In this document: piece after piece, positions 14,105 through 22,444 of the stretch
How positions within the stretch are numbered: position 1 is the stretch's first letter
How the letters are laid out: each line of letters opens with the position of its first letter
Source of the DNA: Candidatus Rokuibacteriota bacterium
GTDB lineage: Bacteria; Methylomirabilota; Methylomirabilia; Rokubacteriales; CSP1-6
Direction: 5' to 3'
Length of the DNA: 34,609 nucleotides
Assembly: GCA_016179875.1 (NCBI GenBank)
Contig: JACPCH010000027.1
Coordinates: forward strand, 1-34,609
Translations under genes and position numbers: made by a program
Notes under the pieces: model-generated
Database searches by the model: none
Seen by the model: only the letters and a program-made list of their open reading frames with translations
Told to the model about the DNA's origin: nothing

Positions 14105-15319
14105 TTACGTCGTGTACTTGCCGTTGATCCGCACGTACTCCTCCGAGAGGTCGCAGGTCCAGACGCGGTCCTCGCCCCGCCCGAGCCCGAGGTCGATCGT
14201 GATGCCGTACTCGGGCTCGGCCATGATCTCGCGCAGGCGGTCGAGCCGCGCGCCCTCGCGGAGCATGCCGCGCTCCACGAGCCGCTCGTCGTTGAAGGCG
14301 ATGGCGACCTTGTCCTGGTCCACCCGGGCCGCCGACTTACCGAGCGCCATCATGATCCGGCCCCAGTTCGGGTCCTGGCCGTTGATCGCCGTCTTCACCA
14401 GCGGCGAGTTGGCCACACTCCGCGCCGCCAGCAGGGCGTCGCGCCGGCTGGCGGCGCCCCGCACCGTGACCGTGACCAGCCGGGTCGCGCCCTCGCCGTC
14501 CTGCACCAGCAGGTGGGCCAGCCGGCCCATCAGCGCCTCGAGGCCGCCCGCGAACTGGCGCCAGCCCCGGCTGGCCGCCTCGAGCGGCGCGTTCTCGGCG
14601 AGCCCGTTGGCGAGCACCACCACCGTGTCGCTCGTGGACTGGTCGCCGTCCACCGTGATCCGGTTGAAGGACCGGTCGGCCGCCCGGCGCGTGACCGCCG
14701 CCAGCGCGCCGCGCGCCACGGCCGCGTCGGTGGCGACGAAGCAGAACATCGTGGCCAGATGCGGCTCGATCATGCCGACGCCCTTGGCGATACCGCCGAT
14801 GGTGACCGGCCGCCCGGTGATCTCCACGCGGAGCGCGGCCTCCTTCGGCCGGGTGTCGGTGGTCATGATGGCCTCGGCCGCGGCCCGCCCGCCCTGCGGC
14901 GAGAGCGCCTTCACGAGCTTCGGCAGGGCCGCGCGGATCCGGTCCATGGGCAGCGGCACCCCGATGACGCCCGTCGCCGCGACGAGCACCTGGGCCGCGG
15001 GGATGCGCAGGAGTTCGCCGGCGAGCTTCGTCATTTCCTTGGCGTCCTTGAGGCCGCGCTCGCCCGTGCACACGTTCGAGCAGCCGCTCGAGGCGAGGAT
15101 GGCCTGCGCGGTGCCGCTCTTGGCGTGCTCCATGGACACGAGCACCGGCGCGCCCTTCACCTGGTTCGCCGTGAAGACGGTCCCGACGCGCGCCGGCGCC
15201 GAGGAGTAGACGAGGGCCAGGTCCTTCTTGCCGCCGGGCTTGATGCCGGCCGCGACGCCGCCCGCGAGGATCCCCGGCACCGCCGTGATGCCGCCCTCGA
15301 GCCACTCCAGCTCGGCCAT
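14105..15319 (-). CDS. argJ: Bifunctional glutamate N-acetyltransferase / N-acetylornithine acetyltransferase ArgJ
   Basis: ArgJ recycles the acetyl group in arginine synthesis. The 404-residue precursor normally cleaves itself between Ala and a nucleophilic Thr; here the site is HLATMFCF with Ala189-Thr190. Other family segments are GIKPGGKKDLALVYS, TGVIGVPLP, DGDQSTSDTVVVLANG, and the C-terminal DPNWGRIMMALG, which carries substrate-binding residues. The start is directly next to the argC stop. Position between ribosomal protein genes (rpsI and rpsB) is unusual. Whether it is mono- or bifunctional cannot be told from sequence alone. Confidence 0.95.
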   Translation of the reverse strand: MAELEWLEGGITAVPGILAGGVAAGIKPGGKKDLALVYSSAPARVGTVFTANQVKGAPVLVSMEHAKSGTAQAILASSGCSNVCTGERGLKDAKEMTKLAGELLRIPAAQVLVAATGVIGVPLPMDRIRAALPKLVKALSPQGGRAAAEAIMTTDTRPKEAALRVEITGRPVTIGGIAKGVGMIEPHLATMFCFVATDAAVARGALAAVTRRAADRSFNRITVDGDQSTSDTVVVLANGLAENAPLEAASRGWRQFAGGLEALMGRLAHLLVQDGEGATRLVTVTVRGAASRRDALLAARSVANSPLVKTAINGQDPNWGRIMMALGKSAARVDQDKVAIAFNDERLVERGMLREGARLDRLREIMAEPEYGITIDLGLGRGEDRVWTCDLSEEYVRINGKYTT

Positions 15320-16369
15320 TTACGGGTACACCGGCGGCGCGTCGAGGCCCGTCCGCTCGGGCCAGCCGGACATGACGTTGAGGTTCTGGACGCCGTTGGC
15401 CGAGCCGCCCTTGCCGAGGTTGTCGATGGCCGAGACGCAGACCGCCCGGGCCGTGCGCGGGTCGGCCACGACCGCGACGTCGCAGTAGTTCGAGCCGACC
15501 ACGGCGCGCGTCGCCGGGCGCTCGCCCTCGTCGAGCACGCGCACGAACGGCTCGCCGGCGTAGAACTCGCGGTAGACGTCGCGCAGCTCGGGCGTGCCGA
15601 GCGGCCGCGCCAGCGGCACGGACGCCGTCGTGAACAAGCCGCGGTTGAGCGGGATCAGATGCGGCGTGAACGACACGCGCACGGGCGCCCCCGCGAGCGC
15701 GCCCAGCTCCTGCTCCATCTCCGGCGTGTGGCGGTGGGAGGCGAGCCCGTAGGCCTGCACGTTTTCGTTGGCCTCGGTGTAGAGGTACATCGGGTCGATC
15801 GTGCGCCCCTGCGCGCCCGCGCCCGTCACGCCGGACTTGCCGTCGATGACGATGCCGTCGAGGCGTGCGAGCCCGCGCTTGACGAGCGGCGCCATGGCCA
15901 GGATTGCCCCGGCCGGGTAGCAGCCGGGGTTGGCGACGAGCGACGCCGTCGCGATCGCCTTCCGGTGCAGCTCGGGCAGGCCGTACACCGCCTCGCGGAG
16001 CCCGGCGGCGTCGACGTGCGGCGCCTTGTACCAGGTCACGTAGTCCTGCGCGTCGCGCAGCCGGTAGTCCGCCGAGAGGTCGATCGCCTTCTTGCCCCGC
16101 GCGCGCAGGACGGGCATCACCTTCTGCGACTCCATGTGGGGCAGCGCGAGGAACACGACGTCGGCGACCTCCGCCAGCCACGCGGCCTCGAGGTCGTGGA
16201 ACCGGAGGTCCGACAGGCCGCGCAGGTGGGGATACGCGCGCGCGAGGGGCTCGCCGGAGAGTCGGTCGGAGGTCACCCCGGTCAGCGTGATCCGGGGATG
16301 GACCAGCAGGAGCCGCAGGAGCTCGGCGCCCATGTAGCCGCTGGCTCCCGCGATGGCAACGCGCACCAC
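15320..16369 (-). CDS. argC: N-acetyl-gamma-glutamyl-phosphate reductase
   Basis: ArgC reduces N-acetylglutamyl phosphate to the semialdehyde with NADPH. The 349 residues begin with a Rossmann loop (VAIAGASGYMGAELLRLL). The catalytic Cys lies in LVANPGCYPAGAILAMAPL. GKSGVTGAGA, YGLASHRHTPEMEQELG and VSAIDNLGKGGSANGVQNLN are typical. Two adjacent GTG codons (16369 and 16366) can serve as start. It lies 17 bases after rpsI and abuts argJ, so arginine synthesis genes share a transcript with rplM-rpsI. Confidence 0.95.
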   Translation of the reverse strand: MVRVAIAGASGYMGAELLRLLLVHPRITLTGVTSDRLSGEPLARAYPHLRGLSDLRFHDLEAAWLAEVADVVFLALPHMESQKVMPVLRARGKKAIDLSADYRLRDAQDYVTWYKAPHVDAAGLREAVYGLPELHRKAIATASLVANPGCYPAGAILAMAPLVKRGLARLDGIVIDGKSGVTGAGAQGRTIDPMYLYTEANENVQAYGLASHRHTPEMEQELGALAGAPVRVSFTPHLIPLNRGLFTTASVPLARPLGTPELRDVYREFYAGEPFVRVLDEGERPATRAVVGSNYCDVAVVADPRTARAVCVSAIDNLGKGGSANGVQNLNVMSGWPERTGLDAPPVYP

Positions 16370-16386
16370 GTCAGGCCGTCCGGGCA

Positions 16387-16785
16387 CTACCGCTTCGAGT
16401 ACTGGAACTTCTGCCGCGCGCCGGGCTGGCCGTACTTCTTCCGCTCGCGCATCCGCGGATCGCGCGTGAGGAGCCCGGCCTTCTTGAGCGGCTGGCGTAG
16501 TTTCTCGTCGAAGCGCGTGAGCGCACGCGAAAGGCCGTGCCGCACCGCGCCCGCCTGGCCCGTCGGTCCGCCGCCGCCCACGGTGACGACGACGTCGAAC
16601 TGGCCGGCGGTGTTCGTGACCTCGAGCGGCTGCGCGATGATCATTCGCAGCGTCTCGCGCGGGAAGTAGTCCTCGAAGAGCCGCCGGTTGACGGTGATGC
16701 GCCCGCTGCCGGGCCGGATCCACACGCGGGCGACCGACGTCTTGCGCCGTCCGGTGCCGTAAAACCTGTCGAGCACGGCTGCCAT
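16387..16785 (-). CDS. rpsI: 30S ribosomal protein S9
   Basis: S9 has 132 residues with [20 protein letters not shown] at the start, the [20 protein letters not shown] core and the invariant basic end [10 protein letters not shown] whose tail reaches the decoding site. The ATG is immediately after the rplM stop, and its ribosome binding site (GGAGGGG) is within rplM. Confidence 0.97.
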   Translation of the reverse strand: MAAVLDRFYGTGRRKTSVARVWIRPGSGRITVNRRLFEDYFPRETLRMIIAQPLEVTNTAGQFDVVVTVGGGGPTGQAGAVRHGLSRALTRFDEKLRQPLKKAGLLTRDPRMRERKKYGQPGARQKFQYSKR

Positions 16786-17229
16786 CTAACGCCCCTCCGC
16801 TGTGGTGGACATCGGCACCGGCTGCTGGGCCTGATGCGGGTGCGCGGCGCCGCGGTAGACCTTGAGCTTCTTGGCCATCGCGCGCCCGAGCCGGTTCTTG
16901 GGCAGCATCCCCTGCACCGCCCACTCGATGACACGCTCGGGATGCGTCCGGAGCATCGTCTCGGCCGAGACCTCGCGGAGCCCGCCGATGTAGCCGGAAT
17001 GCCAGCGGTACTGCTTGTCCCGGAGCTTGCGGCCGGTGAGGTGGACCTTCTCGGCGTTGACGACGACCACGTGATCGCCGACGTCGAGATGCGGCGCGAA
17101 CGTGGGCTTGTGCTTCCCGCGGAGGATTGACGCGACGCGGCTGGCCAGGCGGCCCAGCACCTTCCCCTGGGCGTCCACGAGAACCCACTTCCGCTCGATC
17201 TCGCTCTCCTTCGGCATCAGCGTCGGCAT
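16786..17229 (-). CDS. rplM: 50S ribosomal protein L13
   Basis: L13 has 147 residues: [46 protein letters not shown] and [19 protein letters not shown] are all diagnostic. ATG 17229 follows an AAGGGG site; an in-frame ATG four codons further is an alternative. The gene heads a transcript starting at a near-consensus promoter about 50 bases upstream. Confidence 0.97.
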   Translation of the reverse strand: MPTLMPKESEIERKWVLVDAQGKVLGRLASRVASILRGKHKPTFAPHLDVGDHVVVVNAEKVHLTGRKLRDKQYRWHSGYIGGLREVSAETMLRTHPERVIEWAVQGMLPKNRLGRAMAKKLKVYRGAAHPHQAQQPVPMSTTAEGR

Positions 17230-17287
17230 GGGATCCCCTTCAGACCGTGCTAAGTAGGCGTCCAGACAGAAAAATTCGCAACGACCT

Positions 17288-17316
17288 ACTCTACTGGATT
17301 ACGCCCGAAGTGTCAA
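17288..17316 (-). promoter_or_regulatory. Near-consensus sigma70 promoter for rplM-rpsI-argCJ
   Basis: On the minus strand TTGACA (17316-17311, 6 of 6) and TAGAGT (17293-17288, 4 of 6) are 17 bases apart. Transcription would start near 17281, giving a leader of about 50 bases. The -35 box overlaps the last codons and stop of nth. No terminator was seen between nth and this promoter. Confidence 0.75.
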
Positions 17317-17981
17317 CCTCGGAGCCGTCCGAGCCGCGTCTTCCCCGGCCACGGGCAAAGGCTCCGGACCGGGCACGCCGGGCAGAGGGGCTTGCGCGCG
17401 CCACAGGTCAGACGGCCATGAGCCTGGAGGAGGTGGGTCGCGTGGGTCCAGTCGCGCCGGGGCAGCACCTCGACGAGCTGGTCGTGGATCCGGTCGGGGT
17501 CGTCCGCGCGCGCGAGGCCGAGCCGCTGGGAAACGCGGAAGACGTGGGTATCCACGGCGATCGCCGGCTCGCCGAAGGCGTTGCCGAGGACGACGTTCGC
17601 GGTCTTGAGCCCGACGCCCGGCAGCCGGACGAGCGCCTCCCGCGCGCGGGGCACCGCCCCGCCGTGGCGCTCGACGAGCGCCCGGGCCATGCCGACGAGC
17701 GCCCGGGCCTTCGCGCGGTAGAACCCCGTCGAGTGGACCTCGCGCTCGAGCGTCGCCGGGTCGGCGGCCGCCCAGTCCCGGGCCGTCCGGTACTTCGCGA
17801 AGAGCGCCGGCGTCACCCGATTCACCCGCTCGTCCGTGCACTGGGCGGCGAGGATCGTCGCCGCCAGCAGCTCGAGCGGCGTCGTGAAGTCGAGCGCGAT
17901 CGTCGCGTCGGGGTACGCCTTCCCCAGCGCGCGGACGAGCGCGCGGGCCCGCGCGCGCCGGGCGTCGAGCGTCTCTCGCAT
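17313..17981 (-). CDS. nth: Endonuclease III (DNA glycosylase/AP lyase)
   Basis: Nth removes oxidised pyrimidines and nicks at AP sites. The 222-residue protein has AATILAAQCTDERVN, the helix-hairpin-helix LVRLPGVGLKTANVV with catalytic Lys126, and AVDTHVFRVSQRLGL with catalytic Asp144. A [4Fe-4S] loop has Cys193, Cys200, Cys203 and Cys209 (C-x6-C-x2-C-x5-C), exactly the family spacing. A GGAAGGAG site precedes the ATG, 14 bases after the glycosyltransferase stop. Confidence 0.95.
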   Translation of the reverse strand: MRETLDARRARARALVRALGKAYPDATIALDFTTPLELLAATILAAQCTDERVNRVTPALFAKYRTARDWAAADPATLEREVHSTGFYRAKARALVGMARALVERHGGAVPRAREALVRLPGVGLKTANVVLGNAFGEPAIAVDTHVFRVSQRLGLARADDPDRIHDQLVEVLPRRDWTHATHLLQAHGRLTCGARKPLCPACPVRSLCPWPGKTRLGRLRG

Positions 17982-17995
17982 GACGGGCTCCTTCC

Positions 17996-20146
17996 TCAGG
18001 GCGCCGGCCGGATGCGCACGGCGTCCGGCGCGATCTCCACGCGGCCGACCGCGATCGGGATCGGCAGCCGGGCCAGGCGCGGCGACGGATCGTAGCTCCG
18101 CACGACCCAGTCCACCAGCAGCCCCGGCACCGGGACCCCGCCGAGCCGGACCCGCTCGGCGACGAGCTGCGGCCGCGAACCGTCCCCGCGCGTCACGCGG
18201 ATCCGCACCGCCACGTCGGGGCCGGGCTGGGCGAACGTGAACGCCACCCCGCCCGGCTCCAGCGCGACCGACGCGCGCCGGAAGCCCTTGAGGCCGTGCA
18301 GGAACGCGCGGAGGTCCCCGGCGCCGATCGTGGCCTGCTCGAGCGCGACCCGCCGCGCGCCGAGCAGGTCGAGCCGCCCTCCGCCGCGCGCGGTCCACGG
18401 GTTCACCACGAGGTCCTCGAGCGCGAGCCGCACGTCGCGCACGCGCAGCAGGGCCGCGTCCCGCCGCTTGAACTCGCCGACGAGCGCCGAGGCCGCACGA
18501 ATCTCCAGGCGCCGGATCCGCCCTTCGAGGATCGCGGCGTCGTGCCCGATCCGGATCTCGAGCCCCTCCACCTCGCGCGCGACCTCGTCGAGCCGCGCGC
18601 GGAACGCGGCCTCGACCGCGCGCGCGACGTCCGCCGGCGGCGCGGCCGGCCCGCCCTGGAGCCGGCGCGCGCGGACCGTCGCCGTGGAGCCGTCGGGCAG
18701 CGCGAACTCCCCGATGACCGGGAACGCGCGGGCGAAGTCCGGATCGCCGGCGAGCCGCTCGCCGATCCGCCGGGGCTTGTCCGCCGTCCACGTGGGGCCG
18801 ACGTCACCCGTCTTGAGGATCATGTAGTCCACGCCGAGCGGGTGCTCGTCCCAGGCGCGGGTGAACTGGAGCGGCAGCCCGTCGCGGAGCCCGTAGTAAC
18901 GGAAGTTGCTCACCGAAAAGAAGTTGTGGTTCGGCACCACGCTCACGGTCGCCGCGGCGCCGCCGCGGTCACGCGCGAGCAGCGCGAGGATCTCCCGGTG
19001 CCGCCAGTCGGTCCGCATCGGCGGCGACTCGGCGGCGAGCGGGGTCCCGAGGAGCGGCAGCGGGAGCGTGAAGCTCCGCGGCACGGCGAACGTCGTCGCG
19101 CCGAGCTGCAGGGCCGCGGCCAGGACGAGCGCGGTCGCCGCGACCGCGCGTCCGCGCCGGGGGAGCGCCGCGAAGCCGAGCCCGGCCAGCACGGCGGCCG
19201 GCGGCAGGAGGGGCAGCGTGTAGCGCAGGTTCTTGTTCTGGATCAGCTCGAACAGCGCGAACGGCACGAGCAGCGACGCGAGCAGCCAGCCCTGCCGGCG
19301 GCGCACGGCCCCGACGAGGCCGACGACCAAGAGCGCGGCGGCGATGACACCGAGCTGGCCGAGGAGCCACCGCGGGTAGAACAGCAGCGCCGCCGCCGTG
19401 AAGGTCTCCGGGTAGCCCGACTCGGCGGCCTGCTTGAACGAGCGCGTCGCGATCTGGGGCGCCAGGCCGAGCAGCCGCGGACCGTACCACGGCAGCGCGA
19501 GCGCCGCGGCGACGAGCGTGGCGAGGCCGAGGTTCAGCGCGGCGCGGCGCGACCGGATCCGGGCCGCCACCCAGAGGGCCGGCGGCAGCAGGTACGCCGC
19601 GAAGGGCGGCTTGGTGAGCATGCCCAGTCCGAACACGACACCCGTCAGCAGGGTGAAGCCGCGGTGCTCGAAGCCCTCGGCGCGGAGCAGGACGAGGAGG
19701 GCGAGCGCCACCATCGCGGCGAGCGGCAGGTCGAGCTGGAAGCGGAGCGCCGAGAAGACGACGAAGGGCGCCGTGCCGAACGCGACCGCGGCCACGACGC
19801 CGGCGCTCCCGCCCGCGAGACGGCGCGCCAGCGCGAAGACCGCGGCCATCCCCAGCCCGAGGAACGCGAGGACGACCGTCTGGCCGGCGGCCGCGTCCGA
19901 CGGCGCCAGGCGGTAGACGAGCCCGGCCGCGCAGAGCGCGAGCGGCGGATAGAACGACGAGCGCTCCAGGATCCCGCGCACGTCGCCTCGCCCCAGGTCC
20001 TGCGCACAGCGCACGGCGCGCTCGAGATGGTTGGCGTGGTCCCACTCGGGCGGGCGCCGGTCGAGCGCGAGCCAGATCGCGACGACGACGACGATGACGG
20101 CGAAGACGCCGCCCACCACGGCCCACTCGCGGCGCGCCCCGCTCAT
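17996..20146 (-). CDS. GT-C family glycosyltransferase fused to an LmeA-like (DUF2993) domain
   Basis: The 716-residue protein starts at ATG 20146, overlapping the methyltransferase stop (ATGA). Residues 1 to about 400 hold an N-terminal transmembrane helix (about 9-28), an acidic motif in the first outer loop (EWDHANHL, Glu34 and Asp36), and some ten further hydrophobic segments. This is the PMT/ArnT layout of enzymes using polyprenyl-phosphate sugars. A soluble region follows (about 400-500). From about residue 503 the last 214 residues resemble DUF2993/LmeA: AAFRARLDEVAREVEGLEI, repeated beta-strand pattern, and VPGLLVDWVVRSYDPSPRL. LmeA binds phospholipid and is involved in mannan elongation in actinobacteria. 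The fused arrangement suggests a lipid-linked glycan role; acceptor and sugar are unknown. The GT2 enzyme upstream may supply its donor. Confidence 0.75.
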   Translation of the reverse strand: MSGARREWAVVGGVFAVIVVVVAIWLALDRRPPEWDHANHLERAVRCAQDLGRGDVRGILERSSFYPPLALCAAGLVYRLAPSDAAAGQTVVLAFLGLGMAAVFALARRLAGGSAGVVAAVAFGTAPFVVFSALRFQLDLPLAAMVALALLVLLRAEGFEHRGFTLLTGVVFGLGMLTKPPFAAYLLPPALWVAARIRSRRAALNLGLATLVAAALALPWYGPRLLGLAPQIATRSFKQAAESGYPETFTAAALLFYPRWLLGQLGVIAAALLVVGLVGAVRRRQGWLLASLLVPFALFELIQNKNLRYTLPLLPPAAVLAGLGFAALPRRGRAVAATALVLAAALQLGATTFAVPRSFTLPLPLLGTPLAAESPPMRTDWRHREILALLARDRGGAAATVSVVPNHNFFSVSNFRYYGLRDGLPLQFTRAWDEHPLGVDYMILKTGDVGPTWTADKPRRIGERLAGDPDFARAFPVIGEFALPDGSTATVRARRLQGGPAAPPADVARAVEAAFRARLDEVAREVEGLEIRIGHDAAILEGRIRRLEIRAASALVGEFKRRDAALLRVRDVRLALEDLVVNPWTARGGGRLDLLGARRVALEQATIGAGDLRAFLHGLKGFRRASVALEPGGVAFTFAQPGPDVAVRIRVTRGDGSRPQLVAERVRLGGVPVPGLLVDWVVRSYDPSPRLARLPIPIAVGRVEIAPDAVRIRPAP

Positions 20147-20862
20147 GCACGGGCCAGCAGCAGCAGCGACGAGCCGAAGGGCAGCGGCAGGCGCGGCACC
20201 AGGTGGCGCTCGAGCGCGAACACGCGCTCGAGCCAACGGTTCCAGGGTTCCGCGGGCCGCCGGAGGTCGTGGCGCGCGTCCCCGGCCAGCCACTTCCACG
20301 TCCGCCCCGCCGCCACCACCGGGAAGAGCAGCGTGTTGAAGTAGCTCACCCGCGTCACGCGGAACCCGGCGCCCGTCACCAGGCGCCGGAGCGCCCGGGC
20401 GGTGTAGCGGCGCCGGTGGCCGAGCGCGACGTCGTGGCCGCTCCACAGCCACTGGTAGGCCGGGACCATGACGACCAGCGCGCCGCCCGGCCCCAGCGCC
20501 CGCCGCGCGGTCGCGAGCGCCGCGGCCGGGTCGTCCAGGTGCTCGAGCACGTCGAGGAGGAGCACCACGTCAGCCCACCCGGCCGGGACCGGGAGGTCGC
20601 CGGGCAGGTGTCCCGACCGCACGTCGAGGCCCGCGGCGCGCGCCGCGGTGATGAGCACGGGATGCTCTTCCATGCCGACGGCCTCGCCGAACTCGCCGAG
20701 CGCCCCGAGGACGTTCCCGGTGCCGCAGCCGAGCTCGAGGAGCTTGAGCGGGCGGCGCGGCAACTCGCGCCGCAGCGCCGCCAGGAGCACCGCGAGCCGG
20801 CCGCGGAACCACCAGTGCCGCCGGTCCTCCTCGACGTGGGCGGCGACGTACGCCGGATCCAT
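20143..20862 (-). CDS. Class I SAM-dependent methyltransferase
   Basis: The 239-residue protein has the SAM-binding glycine loop LKLLELGCGTGNVLGALGEF (about residues 39-58). VVLLLDVLEHLDDPAAAL is motif II/III-like and GPGGALVVMVPA resembles post-motif sequence. The N-terminal EEDRRHWWFRGR pattern is common in methyltransferases encoded beside polyprenyl-linked glycosyltransferases. The substrate is unknown. A GTG at 20871 overlapping the HIT stop (GTGA) is an alternative start, adding three residues. The stop overlaps the glycosyltransferase start. Confidence 0.82.
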   Translation of the reverse strand: MDPAYVAAHVEEDRRHWWFRGRLAVLLAALRRELPRRPLKLLELGCGTGNVLGALGEFGEAVGMEEHPVLITAARAAGLDVRSGHLPGDLPVPAGWADVVLLLDVLEHLDDPAAALATARRALGPGGALVVMVPAYQWLWSGHDVALGHRRRYTARALRRLVTGAGFRVTRVSYFNTLLFPVVAAGRTWKWLAGDARHDLRRPAEPWNRWLERVFALERHLVPRLPLPFGSSLLLLARA

Positions 20863-20867
20863 GCCGC

Positions 20868-21290
20868 TCACGCGCCGAGCGCGGCCCGGAGCCCGGCCAC
20901 GCGAGCCGCCACCTCGGCGGCGCCGGGCCGGCGCGGCGCGTGCGGCACGCTCCACACCGGCTCGCCCGGCGCCGGGTCGTCGGCCAGGCGCGGCACCAGG
21001 TGCCAGTGGATGTGCGGGAGCTGGTTGCCGAGCAGCGCGTAGTTCACCTTGCGGACGCCGGGCGTCGCGGCCAGCGCCCCGGCCACGCGGCTCACCTCGT
21101 CGATCAGGCCCGCGCGCTCCTCCCGCGTGAGCTCGAACAGCTCGGTGGCGTGCCGCTTGAGGACGAGCACGGTCCAGCCCGGGAAGAACTGGTCGTCGTG
21201 CAGGTACGCGATCGAGAGGCCGAGGTCCGCGACCCGGTACGCGGGGTCCGGCCAACGGCCGAGGCAGGCGGGGCAGGCCGCGCCGCTCAA
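20868..21290 (-). CDS. HIT-family nucleotide-binding protein
   Basis: HIT proteins are nucleotide hydrolases or transferases (Hint, Fhit, Ap4A-type). This 140-residue protein has the histidine triad PHIHWHLVPR, a preceding N-Y-A-L-L-G-N-Q segment, and FFPGWTVLVLKRH as in the family. An N-terminal CPAC pair could bind zinc. TTG 21290-21288 overlaps the aminotransferase stop (TTGA), so the start relies on coupling and on the family-like N-terminus. Its specific substrate cannot be read from sequence. Confidence 0.85.
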   Translation of the reverse strand: MSGAACPACLGRWPDPAYRVADLGLSIAYLHDDQFFPGWTVLVLKRHATELFELTREERAGLIDEVSRVAGALAATPGVRKVNYALLGNQLPHIHWHLVPRLADDPAPGEPVWSVPHAPRRPGAAEVAARVAGLRAALGA

Positions 21291-22444
21291 CGCCGCGCGG
21301 CGAGGAACCGGCCGAGCCGGCGGAGACCCTCCCGGATGCGCTCGAGCGAGGAGGCGTACGAGAAGCGCAGGTACCCTTCGGCGTTGGCGCCGAACGCGGC
21401 GCCCGGCGTCACGGCCACGTGGCAGGCGTCGAGGATCTCGTTGGCGAGGCGCACCGAGTCCGCCCCGAGGTGGCGGGCGTTGGCCAGCACGTAGAAGGCG
21501 CCGGTCGGCTCGCAGCCGACGCCGAGCCCGATCGCGCGCAGCCCCGCGATCATCGCGCGCCGCCGCTCGTCGAAGATCGCGCGGAAGCGCCGGCTCTCCT
21601 CTCCGGCCTCGCGCAGCGCCGCCACGCCCGCCCACTGGACGAACTCGTTCGTCGAGATGAAGAAGTTGCCGTAGAGGGTCTGGAGCGCGCGGATCCGGTC
21701 CGGCGGCGCGATCACCCAGCCCAGCCGCCAGCCCGTCATCGCGTACGCCTTCGAGAGCCCGTTGAGCACGAACGCGCGGTCGGTGAACTCGAGGATCGAG
21801 CGGTCGCGCCCCTCGTACGACAGGCCGTGATAGATCTCGTCCGACACGATCCAGGGCGAACCGTCCGCCGCGAGCGCCGCGATCTCCGCCAGGCGCCCGG
21901 CCGACAGGACGGTGCCGGTCGGGTTGGCGGGCGAGTTGACGACGATCGCCCGGGTGCGCGCGGTGAGACGCGCGCGGATCGCTTCGGACCGTAACTCCCA
22001 GCCGTCCGCCTCGGTGACGCCGACGCAGACCGTCCGCCCCTCGGCGTAGCGGATGACGTTCGGGTAGCACGCGTAGTACGGGTCGCTCAGCACGACCTCG
22101 TCGCCGGGATCGAGCAGGTGGCCGAAGAGCAGGAGCATCGCCGGCGACGTGCCCGCCGTGACGAGGATCTGGTCGGGCGAGACCCGCACGCCGTAGGTCG
22201 TCGCGTAGTGGTCGGCGATCGCTTCACGCAGCGGAAGGATCCCGAGGCTGTGGGTGTACCGCGTGCGGCCGTCCTTGATCGCCTTCTCGAGCGCCTCGCG
22301 CACCACCGCCGGCGCCTCGAAGTCCGGCTCGCCGAACTCGAGGTGCACGATGTCGTGGCCGGCGCGCTCGAGCGCCGAGGCGCGCTCGCCCATCTCCACC
22401 GCCAGGAACGGCTCGATCGCCTGCATCCGCTTCGCGAGCGTCAC
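21287..22444 (-). CDS. Class I/II pyridoxal-phosphate aminotransferase (aspartate-aminotransferase-like)
   Basis: The 385-residue fold-type I aminotransferase has LEFGEPDFEAP near the start, the cofactor residues Asn174 (SPANPTG), Asp202 and Tyr205 (SDEIYHGLSY), and the Schiff-base Lys232 in NGLSKAYAMTGWRLGW. It resembles the AspC/PatA type; aspartate, aromatic or alanine specificity cannot be decided. GTG 22444-22442 has a GGGAGGGG site and overlaps the GT2 stop (GTGA). The frame is open further upstream, but that sequence is the antisense-like overlap with GT2. Confidence 0.88.
   Translation of the reverse strand: MTLAKRMQAIEPFLAVEMGERASALERAGHDIVHLEFGEPDFEAPAVVREALEKAIKDGRTRYTHSLGILPLREAIADHYATTYGVRVSPDQILVTAGTSPAMLLLFGHLLDPGDEVVLSDPYYACYPNVIRYAEGRTVCVGVTEADGWELRSEAIRARLTARTRAIVVNSPANPTGTVLSAGRLAEIAALAADGSPWIVSDEIYHGLSYEGRDRSILEFTDRAFVLNGLSKAYAMTGWRLGWVIAPPDRIRALQTLYGNFFISTNEFVQWAGVAALREAGEESRRFRAIFDERRRAMIAGLRAIGLGVGCEPTGAFYVLANARHLGADSVRLANEILDACHVAVTPGAAFGANAEGYLRFSYASSLERIREGLRRLGRFLAARR

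Noticed and set aside
14093-16669. An 858-codon plus-strand open frame rich in Arg, His and Asp
   Set aside because: Antisense shadow of argJ, argC and rpsI; no domain is recognisable.
18296-20344. A 682-codon plus-strand frame rich in Arg and Glu
   Set aside because: Antisense shadow of the GT-C/LmeA gene; composition is a codon-bias artefact.
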